A stretch of DNA of 64,000 nt from positions 1-64,000 of the forward strand of contig CANBJR010000007.1 in NCBI GenBank assembly GCA_947369085.1, in the 5' to 3' direction. Numbering within the stretch: the first letter of the stretch is position 1; each line of letters begins with the position of its first letter. This document shows, in pieces, positions 15,951-25,755 of this stretch. Under the pieces are notes generated by a model, which was not told the DNA's origin, searched no databases, and worked only from the letters and a program-made list of their open reading frames with translations. Origin of the DNA: an uncultured Clostridia bacterium (GTDB lineage Bacteria; Bacillota; Clostridia; Oscillospirales; Acutalibacteraceae). A program made the position numbers and the translations under genes.

Positions 15951-17123
15951 ATGGATATTAGAAAAGAATCTCTTAAAAAGCACTATGAATGGAACGGAAA
16001 AATTGAAGTTGTATCAAGAGTTTCAATTTCAAACTCTGAGGACCTTTCACTTGCCTACACTCCCGGTGTTGCAGAACCTTGTCTTGAAATTCAAAAGGAT
16101 TATGAAAAGTCTTTTGAACTTACAAGAAGAAACAATCTTGTTGCCGTAATTACAGACGGTACAGCAGTGCTCGGTCTCGGCGATATCGGACCTGAAGCAG
16201 GAATGCCTGTTATGGAGGGAAAGTGTGCGCTGTTCAAGGAATTTGCTGATGTTGACGCATTTCCCATCTGCGTTAGAAGCAAAGATGTTGACGAGATTGT
16301 AAACACAATATACCTTATCAGCGGTTCTTTCGGTGGAATTAATCTTGAGGATATTGCAGCTCCTAGATGTTTTGAAATTGAGAAAAAGCTCAAAGAGAAG
16401 TGTGATATTCCCGTCTTTCACGATGACCAGCACGGAACAGCCGTTATAGTTGCGGCAGGTCTGTTAAACGCTCTAAAAATTGTCGATAAAAATATTGAAA
16501 CAGCTAATATTGTTGTAAACGGCGCAGGTTCAGCGGGAATTGCAATTACAAAGCACCTTTTCAACATGGGTGCAAAAAATATTACACTCTGCGATATTAA
16601 CGGTATTATCTGTGAGGGTGACGATAGTTTAAGTGATGTACACAAATATATGGCTACAATTACAAACCGTGAAAAGAAAACAGGCACGCTTGCTGATGCA
16701 ATGAAAGGTGCCGACGTATTTATCGGAGTTTCTGCACCGAATATTGTAAGTAAGGAAATGGTAAAGTCTATGGCTGAAAAGCCTGTTATCTTCTCTATGG
16801 CTAATCCTACTCCCGAAATTATGCCGGACGTTGCAAAGGAAGCAGGAGCAGCTGTTGTTGGTACAGGCAGAAGCGATTTTCCGAATCAGATTAACAACGT
16901 GCTTGCTTTCCCCGGAATTTTCAGAGGTGCGCTTGATTGCAGGGCAAGTGAAATTAACGAGGAAATGAAAGTTGCAGCTTCTTATGCAATAGCTTCTCTC
17001 GTTGGTGATGATGAATTAACACCCGAATACATTCTTCCGCAGGCATTTGACAAAAGAATTGGCAAAGCCGTAGCAAAGGCTGTTAAGGAAGCGGCTGAAA
17101 AAACGGGCGTTGCAAGAATTTAA
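15951..17123 (+). CDS. NAD(P)-dependent malic enzyme
   Basis: 390 residues, cytoplasmic. It decarboxylates malate to pyruvate with reduction of NAD(P). Family motifs are present: SLAYTPGVAEPC, GDIGPEAGMPVMEGK, FHDDQHGTA, and the nucleotide-binding VVNGAGSAGIA. Length matches the short bacterial form without a phosphotransacetylase tail. ATG 15951 has GGAG at 8 nt; an upstream in-frame start at 15918 has no site. It has its own promoter and terminator, so it is probably monocistronic. Cofactor preference (NAD or NADP) cannot be read. Confidence 0.92.
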   Translation: MDIRKESLKKHYEWNGKIEVVSRVSISNSEDLSLAYTPGVAEPCLEIQKDYEKSFELTRRNNLVAVITDGTAVLGLGDIGPEAGMPVMEGKCALFKEFADVDAFPICVRSKDVDEIVNTIYLISGSFGGINLEDIAAPRCFEIEKKLKEKCDIPVFHDDQHGTAVIVAAGLLNALKIVDKNIETANIVVNGAGSAGIAITKHLFNMGAKNITLCDINGIICEGDDSLSDVHKYMATITNREKKTGTLADAMKGADVFIGVSAPNIVSKEMVKSMAEKPVIFSMANPTPEIMPDVAKEAGAAVVGTGRSDFPNQINNVLAFPGIFRGALDCRASEINEEMKVAASYAIASLVGDDELTPEYILPQAFDKRIGKAVAKAVKEAAEKTGVARI

Positions 17124-17145
17124 AATTTCATAGATATAAAAATTC

Positions 17146-17174
17146 AGCGTCAAGGAACACAAATCCTTGACGCT
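17146..17174. terminator. Terminator after malic enzyme
   Basis: AGCGTCAAGGA (17146-17156) and TCCTTGACGCT (17164-17174), perfect 11-bp stem, 7-nt loop, then TTATT. Confidence 0.85.
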
Positions 17175-17242
17175 TTATTAAAGACAAAATCAAATTATAT
17201 GCTGGAATTTATTGAGCAATTTACTTTGAAACAATATCAGTC

Positions 17243-17680
17243 TTATTTCCAATGATTTAGTTTTGGAACAACCGCTTCCATATGTGCACGAACCTGTTCA
17301 GCAGGCAAATTTTCATTTGCCATATGTTCTACACAAAAATCAATAAGCTGTTCCTTACTGCTATATTTGAAGTCGCCGTCACTATAACACCACTTGCAAT
17401 ATTCCTCATTAAATTCACCGTTCGGCTCTTTGCTTATTGTAGCATCCTCAAGCGGCATACCACAGCATTGACATATAAGTTGTCTCGGAGCACCTAATAA
17501 TGTATTGATTGAAACATCAAAAAAAGTTGAAAGCAGTTTTAGTGTTTCCGTATTCGGGATTGTTTCGCCATTTTCCCATCGAGATACTGCCTGTCGGGTT
17601 ACATATATTTTTTCTGCAAGTTCCTCTTGAGAAATACCTTTTTTAGTTCGGAGTTCAAGTATAATATCCTTTGTTTCCAT
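17243..17680 (-). CDS. XRE-family regulator fused to a zinc-ribbon domain
   Basis: 145 residues. A Cro/C1-type helix-turn-helix (about 5-60) has ISQEELAEKI and VTRQAVSRWENGE in the recognition region. A C-terminal domain resembles the putative zinc ribbon PF12674, with CQCCGMPL and YCKWCYSDG as the Cys pairs. Such proteins are common in Firmicutes and of unknown regulon. A SigA promoter at 17704-17732 and a GGTGG ribosome site precede it. A short hairpin upstream separates it from the GNAT gene. Confidence 0.88.
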   Translation of the reverse strand: METKDIILELRTKKGISQEELAEKIYVTRQAVSRWENGETIPNTETLKLLSTFFDVSINTLLGAPRQLICQCCGMPLEDATISKEPNGEFNEEYCKWCYSDGDFKYSSKEQLIDFCVEHMANENLPAEQVRAHMEAVVPKLNHWK

Positions 17681-17703
17681 TTAATAATCACCACCTTGTA
17701 AAA

Positions 17704-17732
17704 ATTATAATACTGCTATGCTATAAATTCAA
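17704..17732 (-). promoter_or_regulatory. SigA-type promoter of the XRE/zinc-ribbon gene
   Basis: Minus strand -35 TTGAAT (17727-17732), 17-bp spacer, -10 TATAAT (17704-17709). Confidence 0.65.
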
Positions 17733-17760
17733 GCAACTGGCTGTTGCTGTAAATTCAGAT

Positions 17761-18174
17761 TTATATGTCTTTTTTCATTGCGATATGCTCGCAATATTCG
17801 TCAAAGTAGATTTCGCCGTATTTTTTATAGCCAAGCTTTTCATAAAAACCTGACGCTCTCACCTGTGCGGAAAGCTTTATATGTTCTGCACCCGATTCTT
17901 TTGCAACCTTTTCGGCTTGAAGCAGGATTTTTTCACCGAAACCCTTTCCCCTGTACGGCTTCAAAACGGCAATTCTTCCGATGTGATATTCATTTTCCTG
18001 CTTATACAGACGGCAACAACCGACAGGTTTATTATCAAGATACATCACAATATGAGTTGCAATGTTGTCTATATCATCAAATTCAATTTCAAATTTCTGC
18101 TCTTTGATAAATACCGTTTCACGAATCATCTTTTCATCTTCAGAAAGCGTATTCGTCACTTTAAAATTCATCAT
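17761..18174 (-). CDS. GNAT-family N-acetyltransferase
   Basis: 137 residues. It has the acetyl-CoA-binding motif A as GRIAVLKPYRGKGFGEKIL (R..G.G-type pyrophosphate loop) and a C-terminal FYEKLGYKKYGE motif. Substrate unknown; it resembles the ElaA/YjdJ-like small acetyltransferases. It starts inside the last codons of the CCA-adding enzyme gene (4-bp overlap), so the two are cotranscribed and probably coupled. There are two tandem ATG codons; the first is used here. Confidence 0.87.
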   Translation of the reverse strand: MMNFKVTNTLSEDEKMIRETVFIKEQKFEIEFDDIDNIATHIVMYLDNKPVGCCRLYKQENEYHIGRIAVLKPYRGKGFGEKILLQAEKVAKESGAEHIKLSAQVRASGFYEKLGYKKYGEIYFDEYCEHIAMKKDI

Positions 18175-19511
18175 ACTTCATCTCTTATTTCCTCCGCCTT
18201 TTTGATAAGGGCGGATTTTTCATTCTCAATCTTATCCTCAATTACAAGACCCAAAAGTATTTTCAAAATTTTGCCTATTTTAATACCCTCGCTTACACCG
18301 ATATTTTTAATATCATTTCCGTTTATTTTCAGCTGCTTTAAGGTAAAGCAATCTTTATCAGCTAAAATTTCTTTGTAAGTTTTACAGGCAAGGTTAAGCT
18401 TTTCAAGTTTTTCCTTGTGCTTATAATCCGACTGCGCCATAATATCTGCTCGCTGAATTTTTAATAAAAGCTCGACATTCTTATCCCCAATTGCACTCAT
18501 AACGCGCCTTAACTGGCGTTTTGAGCCGCTGAAACGAACATCGTGGTATTTTATAATTGTTATGCAGGTTTCTATGAAATCATTAGAGTATTTGAGTCTG
18601 CGAAGTATATTTTCAGCCATTTCAGCGCTGTATTTCGGATGACCTTTAAAGTGACACGTTCCATCCCCGTCACGCTTGCAGGCTTTTGGTTTGCCTATAT
18701 CATGGAGCAACATTGACATTCTAAGCAAAGGTGTGTTGTCAATTGACTTAACTGCATATGTTGTATGATGCCACAAATCACGATTATGGTGCTTTGTATG
18801 CTGATTATAATCAAACATAGGCATAATTTCAGGAATGAAAACAGCAATAACATCACGATAATTGTTCAAAATTTGTTCTGCACCATATCCTGACAACAGC
18901 TTATTTAACTCGACTGAAATCCGTTCAACTGCTATATTATTAAGCAAATCAGCGTTTTTATGGATTGATTTTGCAGTTTTATCATCAATGTCAAAATTAT
19001 AAACAGAAGCAAAACGAAGCGCACGAATTATTCGTAAAGCATCTTCATTAAAGCGAAAATCTGGATTTCCAACGCATTTGATTATCTTATCGGACAAATC
19101 GTTTCTTCCGCCGTACGGATCAATTAAACCGCTTTGCTCGTTATATGCCATTGCATTTATCGTAAAATCACGTCGGGCAAGGTCTTGAGTTATGTCAGAT
19201 GTAAATGATACACTGTCAGGACGTCGGTTATCGGAATATGTTCCATCAATTCGGTACGTTGTAACTTCAAAAACTTCACCGTCAAGTACAACTGAAATTG
19301 TACCATGTTTTATTCCTGAATCAAAGGTGTTAAAATTTTCAAAGCATTTCTTTATTTCTTCGGGCTTTGCGTTAGTGCAAATATCCCAGTCGTGCGGTGT
19401 AAGTCCTATTGCTGAATCACGAACACATCCGCCGACTATAAATGCTTCATAATTATGTGTATTTAAAATTTTTATTATTGTTTTTACGTTCTTCGGCAAT
19501 ACTATGTTCAA
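18171..19511 (-). CDS. cca: CCA tRNA nucleotidyltransferase with HD domain
   Basis: 446 residues. It adds or repairs the 3' CCA end of tRNA. The nucleotidyltransferase head carries FIVGGCVRDSAIG and the catalytic HDWDI carboxylates (D41, D43). The neck contains the RRDFTINAMAY motif, and an HD-type hydrolase domain begins at MLLHDIGKP near residue 267. The start is a TTG (19509-19511) behind AAGGTGAT. The GNAT gene overlaps its 3' end. Poly(A) polymerases share the head domain, but the HD domain and NDYR/EDxxR-like region (NEDALRIIRALRF) favour CCA addition. Confidence 0.9.
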   Translation of the reverse strand: MNIVLPKNVKTIIKILNTHNYEAFIVGGCVRDSAIGLTPHDWDICTNAKPEEIKKCFENFNTFDSGIKHGTISVVLDGEVFEVTTYRIDGTYSDNRRPDSVSFTSDITQDLARRDFTINAMAYNEQSGLIDPYGGRNDLSDKIIKCVGNPDFRFNEDALRIIRALRFASVYNFDIDDKTAKSIHKNADLLNNIAVERISVELNKLLSGYGAEQILNNYRDVIAVFIPEIMPMFDYNQHTKHHNRDLWHHTTYAVKSIDNTPLLRMSMLLHDIGKPKACKRDGDGTCHFKGHPKYSAEMAENILRRLKYSNDFIETCITIIKYHDVRFSGSKRQLRRVMSAIGDKNVELLLKIQRADIMAQSDYKHKEKLEKLNLACKTYKEILADKDCFTLKQLKINGNDIKNIGVSEGIKIGKILKILLGLVIEDKIENEKSALIKKAEEIRDEV

Positions 19512-19540
19512 AATATATCACCTTATCTTCTAACTTAGAA

Positions 19541-20473
19541 TTATTCGTTTTCAAATAGCGGGGTTGAAAAGTACCTTTCGGCAGTATCGGGAAGTACTGT
19601 TACAACAGTCTTTCCTCTACCCAGCTTTTTGGCAAGCTTTATTGCGGCGGCTACATTTGTTCCGCTTGAAATACCGCACATAAGCCCCTCTTTTCTTGCT
19701 AAATCCTTTGAAGTACGGATTGCCTCACCATCTGTAACTATACAAATATCTTCATATATTTTAGTATTCAACACTTGTGGAATTACACCGTCACCTATTC
19801 CCATTTGCAGATGTGTGCCGATAGTGCCTCCTGACAGAATAGCAGCATTTTCAGGCTCAACTGCCCAGATAGTAATGTTTGGATACTGTGCTTTTAATAC
19901 TTCACCTATTCCGGTAATTGTACCGCCTGTACCGACTCCTGAACAAAAACCGTCTATTGGTCCTCCCACCTGCTCCATAATTTCAAGGGCTGTATGGTGG
20001 CGGTGTGCAAGAGGATTATTTTCATTTTCAAACTGCTGAGGAACAAAAACATTCGGATTCTCTTCTGACATTTTTATTGCTGTCTGCAAACACTCGTCAA
20101 TGCATTTGCCGATATTTCCGTTGTCGTGAATCAAAATAACATCTGCGCCGTAATGACGGACAAGCTTTCTGCGCTCCTCACTTACGGAATCGGGCATAAT
20201 AATGATTGTTTTATATCCTCTTACTGCTCCGACAAGTGCAAGACCTATGCCCTGATTGCCGCTTGTGGGTTCGACAATTATTGTGTCTTTATGTATTCTG
20301 CCCTCTTTTTCTGCCTGTAATATCATATTATATGCAGTTCTTGTCTTGATTGAACCGCCAACATTCAGTCCCTCGAATTTTACAAGAATTTCCGCACTGT
20401 CGTCATCGACCATATTATTTAGTCTTACTATAGGAGTGTGTCCGACCGCATCTAAAATATTATCATATATCAT
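19541..20473 (-). CDS. cysK: Cysteine synthase (O-acetylserine sulfhydrylase)
   Basis: 310 residues, PLP-dependent. It makes cysteine from O-acetylserine and sulfide. The PLP-binding lysine lies in GGSIKTR near residue 43; the substrate loop is TSGNQGIG, and the phosphate-binding GTGGTITGIG is present. The usual NPGGSxKDR reads NVGGSIKTR, a variant seen in some Firmicutes, so a related beta-replacing activity is possible. It lies 5 bp after the P-type ATPase gene and 29 bp before cca, all on one strand. Confidence 0.9.
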   Translation of the reverse strand: MIYDNILDAVGHTPIVRLNNMVDDDSAEILVKFEGLNVGGSIKTRTAYNMILQAEKEGRIHKDTIIVEPTSGNQGIGLALVGAVRGYKTIIIMPDSVSEERRKLVRHYGADVILIHDNGNIGKCIDECLQTAIKMSEENPNVFVPQQFENENNPLAHRHHTALEIMEQVGGPIDGFCSGVGTGGTITGIGEVLKAQYPNITIWAVEPENAAILSGGTIGTHLQMGIGDGVIPQVLNTKIYEDICIVTDGEAIRTSKDLARKEGLMCGISSGTNVAAAIKLAKKLGRGKTVVTVLPDTAERYFSTPLFENE

Positions 20474-20478
20474 TTAAT

Positions 20479-22821
20479 TTAACCTCTGCTTTTATATTTT
20501 TTAATAAAGTTCTGCGAAATATTATAAAGAATATTGAAAATAACTATTGTAGCTGATATTAAAATCGTAAGCAATATAATTCCCTCAAAGCTTAATGAAA
20601 CCAACGAAAAGAATTGACCGAATATAACACTTCCCAATACTATGCCCGATGTACACACAACGAGCATAACTGCACGCAAAGCATTTATTGGTAAGGACAA
20701 TCTTATTACAAGCAGCATACAGGAAATTGCTGTTGTATAAACGCAGATTGTTGAAAATTCCGGAGTTGGCAAAGCAATAATCTTGCAGACAATTGCCGCT
20801 GAAATTATGTTTGTAATTATACAAATCGTTGCAGGAAATGCCCTTGCTATTATATTAAACGTAAAATTACCCTTGATTATGTTCTTATTAGGCTGTAAAG
20901 CAAGTATAAAAGATGGTATACCGACTGTAAAAGCACCGATTAAGGTAAGCTGAATTGGTTCAAACGGATACTCCATATGGAAAAATATAAAGAAAATGGA
21001 AAGAATTATCGAATAGATAGTTTTTACCATATACAACGATGAACTGCGTTCAAGATTGTTGATTGTTCTTCGTCCCTCGGCTACAACATCAGGCATTGAG
21101 GCAAAGTCATTGTTTACAAGCACAAGCTGAGATACATTTCTTGCAGCATCACTTCCCGATGCCATTGCAACGGAACAATCGGCTTCTTTAAGTGCGAGAA
21201 CATCGTTTACGCCGTCGCCTGTCATTGCTACCGAATGTCCATGATTTTTTAATGCAATAACAAGTTTTTTCTTCTGCATTGGCGTAACTCTGCCGAATAC
21301 GTTGTATTTTTCAGCCGCTTCAAAAAGCTCATCTTCGGTCGTAATCGTTGTCATATCAACAGCATTTTCAGCACCCTCTATTCCCGTATCAAGGGCGATA
21401 TTTTTTACGGTCTTAACGCTGTCGCCTGAAATAACCTTTAGCGTTACTCCCTGCTCTTTAAAATAATTTACCGTTTCATTTACATTATCACGCAAAATAT
21501 CTTTAATTAAAATTATTGCCATTGGAGTCAGATTTTGTGGAATTTCATATTCTGAGATGGCACAATCAGAAGATGCAAGCACAAGTACCCGAACGGTCTG
21601 ACTGATTTTTTCAATTTCGCCAAAAACTGCTTTATATCTTTCTTTGTCTTGAAAAACAAATTCTGCCGCACCGATAACATAGGATTTTCCATTGCAAAAT
21701 GTACCGCCCGACCACTTTGTTTCGGAAGAAAACGAAACAAACTTGCTGCAATTTATACATTTTGTGTCACCAACGAAATCTTTGATTGCATAAAGCGTTG
21801 CGTTAATTTCATCAGACGCCGATACAATTGACGAAAGAGCGATTTTAGTTTCGTTTTCATCGGAATCAAAGTAAATTACATCAGTTACGCTCATTTTATC
21901 AGTTGTTAAGGTTCCTGTTTTATCAAGGCAAAGAACATCTACCCTTGCAAGAGATTCTATGCTGTACATTTCCTGCACAAGAACTTTTTTAGATGACATT
22001 CTTATAACTGATACAGCAAGAACCGTACTTGTGAGCAATATCATTCCTTTGGGAATCATTCCGTCAATTGCTGCAACGGCACTTACGACTGTTCCCTGTA
22101 TGTCTCCGCCCTGAATTCCGAATTGACGAAAAAAGAATAATATACCGATTGGAAAAATTATAAAAGTACACAACTTAATTATAAAATTAAATGACTTGAG
22201 AATTTGTGAATTTACTTTTTTAATATACTTCGCTTCATTATTAATTTTTGCAACATAGCAATCAGCACCTACTTTGTTAACCTTTGCAAAGCACTTACCT
22301 GACGCAATAAAGCTGCCCGAAAGAAGTTCATCGTTTTCTTTCTTAGAAATCAAATTGGATTCGCCCGTAAGAAGACTTTCGTTAGCCTTACATTCACCTT
22401 TGCATACTATGCAATCGGCAGGAATCTGACTGCCTCTTGAAAGCACAAGAATATCATCAAGAACAATTTCTTCCTTACTTATTTTAATAATTTTTCCGTT
22501 GCGTAGAATGCTTACCTTTTTTTCGGAAAGTATGGTCAACCTATCGACACAAATTTTTGAACGTATTTCCTGCACAATACCAATAGCAATGTTTGCAAGT
22601 ACAATCCCCATAAAAAGCATATTTTTATAAGAACCTACTACCAACAGCGCTATAAAAAGTACAACATTTATTGCATTAAACAATGTGCAAATGTTATCGT
22701 AAAAAATACGTTTAATTGACTTTGTTTTTAAATTAGAGGAAATATTTACCTTGCCTTCATTTACTCGCTGTCTAACCTCTTCTTCACTTAAACCTTTAAG
22801 TCCATTTAAAGTTTCCGACAT
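20479..22821 (-). CDS. Cation-transporting P-type ATPase (CtpE-like)
   Basis: 780 residues. Domains in order: N-terminal helices, actuator with TGES (about 152-155), an M4 helix with IPKG (about 256-259), the phosphorylation motif DKTGTLT (D300), and the hinge TGDGVNDVLALKEAD. C-terminal helices follow. There are no N-terminal metal-binding CxxC domains and no CPC motif, so a heavy-metal pump is unlikely. The EGxARVDVLCLDKTGT context resembles the Ca2+-transporting CtpE group. The ion is inferred, not shown. I chose ATG 22821 with GAGG at 5 nt over a GTG two codons upstream. Confidence 0.87.
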   Translation of the reverse strand: MSETLNGLKGLSEEEVRQRVNEGKVNISSNLKTKSIKRIFYDNICTLFNAINVVLFIALLVVGSYKNMLFMGIVLANIAIGIVQEIRSKICVDRLTILSEKKVSILRNGKIIKISKEEIVLDDILVLSRGSQIPADCIVCKGECKANESLLTGESNLISKKENDELLSGSFIASGKCFAKVNKVGADCYVAKINNEAKYIKKVNSQILKSFNFIIKLCTFIIFPIGILFFFRQFGIQGGDIQGTVVSAVAAIDGMIPKGMILLTSTVLAVSVIRMSSKKVLVQEMYSIESLARVDVLCLDKTGTLTTDKMSVTDVIYFDSDENETKIALSSIVSASDEINATLYAIKDFVGDTKCINCSKFVSFSSETKWSGGTFCNGKSYVIGAAEFVFQDKERYKAVFGEIEKISQTVRVLVLASSDCAISEYEIPQNLTPMAIILIKDILRDNVNETVNYFKEQGVTLKVISGDSVKTVKNIALDTGIEGAENAVDMTTITTEDELFEAAEKYNVFGRVTPMQKKKLVIALKNHGHSVAMTGDGVNDVLALKEADCSVAMASGSDAARNVSQLVLVNNDFASMPDVVAEGRRTINNLERSSSLYMVKTIYSIILSIFFIFFHMEYPFEPIQLTLIGAFTVGIPSFILALQPNKNIIKGNFTFNIIARAFPATICIITNIISAAIVCKIIALPTPEFSTICVYTTAISCMLLVIRLSLPINALRAVMLVVCTSGIVLGSVIFGQFFSLVSLSFEGIILLTILISATIVIFNILYNISQNFIKKYKSRG

Positions 22822-22993
22822 ATACACCTCAAAATGAAAATTATTTATTTTATGAAAATTATTTGAAAATATTACGGTTTTATCAAAAAGATAAAAAGAT
22901 TAATACCAAATATAATTTTAATATTTTAAAACACGTTTTATCTTATATTATAAATGCAAACGATAATAAAGGCAACGGAAAGAAGGTGATTTT

Positions 22994-24010
22994 TTGAAAA
23001 AATTTAAAAAAATATTATCAGTTGCCTTGTCAGGAGCAATTTTAATTGGATTTTCGCAAATTACAGCAGTTTCAAAAAGTGAAAATGAGAGTGTATATCT
23101 GGGAGGACAACCGTTTGGCGTTAAATTCTATAACAACGGAGTAGTAGTTATAAATCTTGAAAGTTATTATGACGGAAGCAAATATATCTGCCCAGCAAAA
23201 GAGGGCGGATTAAAAGTAAACGATATTATTAAAAAGATTGACGGAAAAGACGTATGCACAAATGAAGCTTTGCAAGAAGCAGCAATAAATTCAAACGGTG
23301 AAACCCTCACCCTTACAATTGAGAGAGAAGGAAAAGAGGAAAATAAAATCATTACTCCTAAGAAAAACACCGCCGGAATGTATCTTATCGGCGCATGGGT
23401 TAGAGATAGCTGTGCGGGAATAGGTACAATCACTTATTATGACACTGATAAAAATTATTTTGCGGCACTCGGTCACGGAATTTGTGACAATGACACTTCC
23501 CTACTTTTGCCGCTCGGCACAGGAGAAGCTGTTCACGCAAATATTAACGGTATATCAAAGAGCATCTGCGGTAAAGCAGGAAGCTTAAACGGTTATTTTA
23601 CCGACAGCACAATCGGTTATCTGATAAAAAACACTGAAATAGGAGTTTACGGAACAATTTCTGACAATTTTTCCAATGACAACAGAAAAATTGAAATTGC
23701 AGACAACCACGATATTAAAACAGGAAATGCAAAACTGTATACAACTATTGAAGGAGAAGAACCTGAGTATTATTCGATAGAAATTAAGAAAATAGTCAGT
23801 CTTAACAACGAATCAAATGAAAATTTTGTAATTAAAATTACAGATGAGAAATTGATTGACAACTGCGGAGGTATAGTGCAAGGTATGAGCGGAAGTCCGA
23901 TTATCCAGAACAATAAACTTGTTGGCGCCGTAACACACGTCTTTCTGAATAATCCCTCAGAGGGGTATGGAGTCACAGCACAAAATATGGTGGCGAATTA
24001 TGGCGAATAA
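22994..24010 (+). CDS. spoIVB: SpoIVB sporulation signalling serine peptidase
   Basis: 338 residues. A signal-anchor helix (about 8-25), a PDZ domain (about 33-115), then the S55 peptidase domain with GAWVRDSCAGIGT, the His in ALGHGI (about H161) and the serine motif GMSGSPI (299-303). In sporulation the forespore secretes SpoIVB, which cleaves SpoIVFA and releases SpoIVFB to process pro-sigma-K. It starts at TTG behind AGAAGGTGAT. spo0A follows 146 bp downstream, the classical clostridial and Bacillus order. SpoIVF-like partners are at 8935-9889. Confidence 0.93.
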   Translation: MKKFKKILSVALSGAILIGFSQITAVSKSENESVYLGGQPFGVKFYNNGVVVINLESYYDGSKYICPAKEGGLKVNDIIKKIDGKDVCTNEALQEAAINSNGETLTLTIEREGKEENKIITPKKNTAGMYLIGAWVRDSCAGIGTITYYDTDKNYFAALGHGICDNDTSLLLPLGTGEAVHANINGISKSICGKAGSLNGYFTDSTIGYLIKNTEIGVYGTISDNFSNDNRKIEIADNHDIKTGNAKLYTTIEGEEPEYYSIEIKKIVSLNNESNENFVIKITDEKLIDNCGGIVQGMSGSPIIQNNKLVGAVTHVFLNNPSEGYGVTAQNMVANYGE

Positions 24011-24094
24011 CCCAATATATTGAAGATTTTTTACTGTCGAAAAATCTTAGTAATAATATTTTTTCAATTTTTTAAAAAAATTATTTGGAAAGTA

Positions 24095-24123
24095 TTGCCA
24101 AGTTTACCATTTTGTGGTAATAT
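24095..24123 (+). promoter_or_regulatory. Putative SigA promoter of spo0A
   Basis: -35 TTGCCA (24095-24100), 17-bp spacer, -10 TAATAT (24118-24123). In Bacillus spo0A also has a SigH promoter; none was recognised here. Confidence 0.45.
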
Positions 24124-24156
24124 AATTTCACAACAATATTTTGGGGGAATTTTACA

Positions 24157-24927
24157 ATGGACAACAACATTAAAGTAATCATCACAGATGACGCAACAGA
24201 ATTTTCACAGGAAAGCTTAAAATTATTGCAAAGTTTTAATATTTCTGCATCCTTCTGCGCCAAAGACGGAGACGAGCTTTTAAATCGCATTAAACAGGAT
24301 CAGCCTGACGCTGTTTTAATGGACTCTTTTATGACAAGGCTCGATGCAATCGGAGTAATGAGAAACATTAAACGACAAAATCAGCACCCACCGATATTTA
24401 TAGTTTTTTCTTCCTTTCACAGCCCTGTGCTTGAAAGAGAAATTATGTGCTCCGGTGCAACCTATTTTGTTTTGAAACCTTATAATATTGAAGAAATGTG
24501 TGAGAACATTGTATCTCTTGTAAAGAAAAATCGTGACAACGTGCTTAACAAGGCAATGAGCCTTGATATTTTCGGAATTGAGCTCAAGGTTACTGAAATT
24601 CTGCACGAAATAGGAGTTCCTGCTCATATTAAGGGTTACCATTATTTAAGAGATTCTATTATTATGTCCGTTGAAAAACCGGAAATAATCAATGCTGTTA
24701 CTAAACAATTATATCCTTCTGTCGCTAAAAAGTACGAAACGACTTCTTCAAGAGTTGAGCGTGCTATCAGACACGCAATTGAAGTGGCCTGGGACAGAGG
24801 CGATATTGACGTGCTTAACTCATATTTCGGATATACTATTCACAATGACAGAGGTAAGCCTACGAACAGTGAATTTATCGCTATGATTTCCGATAAATTA
24901 AGACTTCAGCTTAGAAATGCAGGTTAA
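24157..24927 (+). CDS. spo0A: Master sporulation response regulator Spo0A
   Basis: 256 residues. The receiver domain (1-120) has the acidic pair D11-D12, the phospho-acceptor D56 in VLMDSFM, and the conserved Lys in VLKPYN. The C-terminal effector domain carries the near-invariant recognition helix [15 protein letters not shown] near residue 205-225. Phosphorylated Spo0A binds 0A boxes to start sporulation. Bacillus Spo0A has a Pro-containing loop after the phospho-Asp; here the loop reads [11 protein letters not shown] without Pro. ATG 24157 has GGGGGAATTTTACA upstream. Confidence 0.95.
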   Translation: MDNNIKVIITDDATEFSQESLKLLQSFNISASFCAKDGDELLNRIKQDQPDAVLMDSFMTRLDAIGVMRNIKRQNQHPPIFIVFSSFHSPVLEREIMCSGATYFVLKPYNIEEMCENIVSLVKKNRDNVLNKAMSLDIFGIELKVTEILHEIGVPAHIKGYHYLRDSIIMSVEKPEIINAVTKQLYPSVAKKYETTSSRVERAIRHAIEVAWDRGDIDVLNSYFGYTIHNDRGKPTNSEFIAMISDKLRLQLRNAG

Positions 24928-24963
24928 TAAACCTGATTAAGTTGTATTTGCTCCTACAAAGAA

Positions 24964-24993
24964 AAGCGGTGATTGTTGTTGCAATCACCGCTT
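24964..24993 (+). terminator. Terminator of spo0A
   Basis: AAGCGGTGATTG (24964-24975) and CAATCACCGCTT (24982-24993), a perfect 12-bp stem with 6-nt loop, then ATTATT. Confidence 0.9.
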
Positions 24994-25576
24994 ATTATTA
25001 ATGAAATTTTACTATTTATTTACTTGCAAAATATTTTTTAATTTACTTTTAAGAATATCTTAATAAGTTAAATTTATTATGTTGAATTTTAAGTCTAAAC
25101 AGACTTAGTTAAACTTAATTGTACTTTGGAATCAATCCTTTGTAAGTTATTTATATGTAAATAAAATTACCTGTACATTGGAATTTCTCCTATTCATAAT
25201 TTGTTATGAAAACTAAGTTAACTTTCTCATTGGTCTAACCACCATTTAAAAATTTCTGATATATATTAAATTATTAGAATAAACCGATTTTACCGAGCAC
25301 AATTTGTAAATCATTGAAAATTCACTTATTGGGACGATACAGTCTGCAAATGAAATTTACGGTTTCATTAATAACATCCTGCTATATCTTTAATTAAGAT
25401 TTTAATATTATATAAGATATTATTACAATTATAAGTTAAATCAGACTGTTAATTTAAATTCGGAACACTATTACTTGATCTTCTCAATTAATTTATTTTA
25501 TGTTTTATAACATCTAAATGATCAGTTGCTCCGACACAAACAAGTTAGCTTTAATTATTACTTACTGTGCCCGGAT

Positions 25577-25645
25577 TTATATGTTGGGGGGTAAGCTCCG
25601 TAAAAAATCTTTAATATGTCTAATTGAAAGTTTTCTTTTCATCAT
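25577..25645 (-). CDS. Tiny basic peptide ORF behind a consensus promoter
   Basis: A 22-codon ORF (starting Met-Met-Lys-Arg-Lys, ending Pro-Pro-Asn-Ile) preceded by AAGGAGGTCT at the ideal distance and by the consensus promoter at 25683-25711. About seven of 22 residues are basic. The codons for Leu-Pro-Pro cross a run of six C bases (25587-25592), so a frameshifted longer product is conceivable but would gain only a few residues. No family recognised. It may be a leader peptide, a small bioactive peptide, or the remnant of a lost gene. Confidence 0.4.
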   Translation of the reverse strand: MMKRKLSIRHIKDFLRSLPPNI

Positions 25646-25682
25646 ATTTAAGACCTCCTTGCATTTCCTTTTCTTTGTCTAT

Positions 25683-25711
25683 ATTATACACAACATTTTT
25701 AACATTGTCAA
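25683..25711 (-). promoter_or_regulatory. Perfect-consensus SigA promoter, leftward
   Basis: Minus strand -35 TTGACA (25706-25711), 17-bp spacer ending TGTG, -10 TATAAT (25683-25688). It diverges from the promoter at 25756-25784. Confidence 0.8.
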
Positions 25712-25755
25712 CACTTTTATTTAAAATATTTAAATTTTTATTTTAATCAAATCTA

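Noticed and set aside
19541-20473. Broken PLP site in cysteine synthase
   Set aside because: The Lys is retained in GGSIKTR; the change from the usual NPGGSxKDR is a known type of variation.
25518-25724. 68-codon plus-strand ORF in the gene-poor region
   Set aside because: Runs across the consensus leftward promoter and the tiny minus-strand ORF, with no ribosome site of its own.
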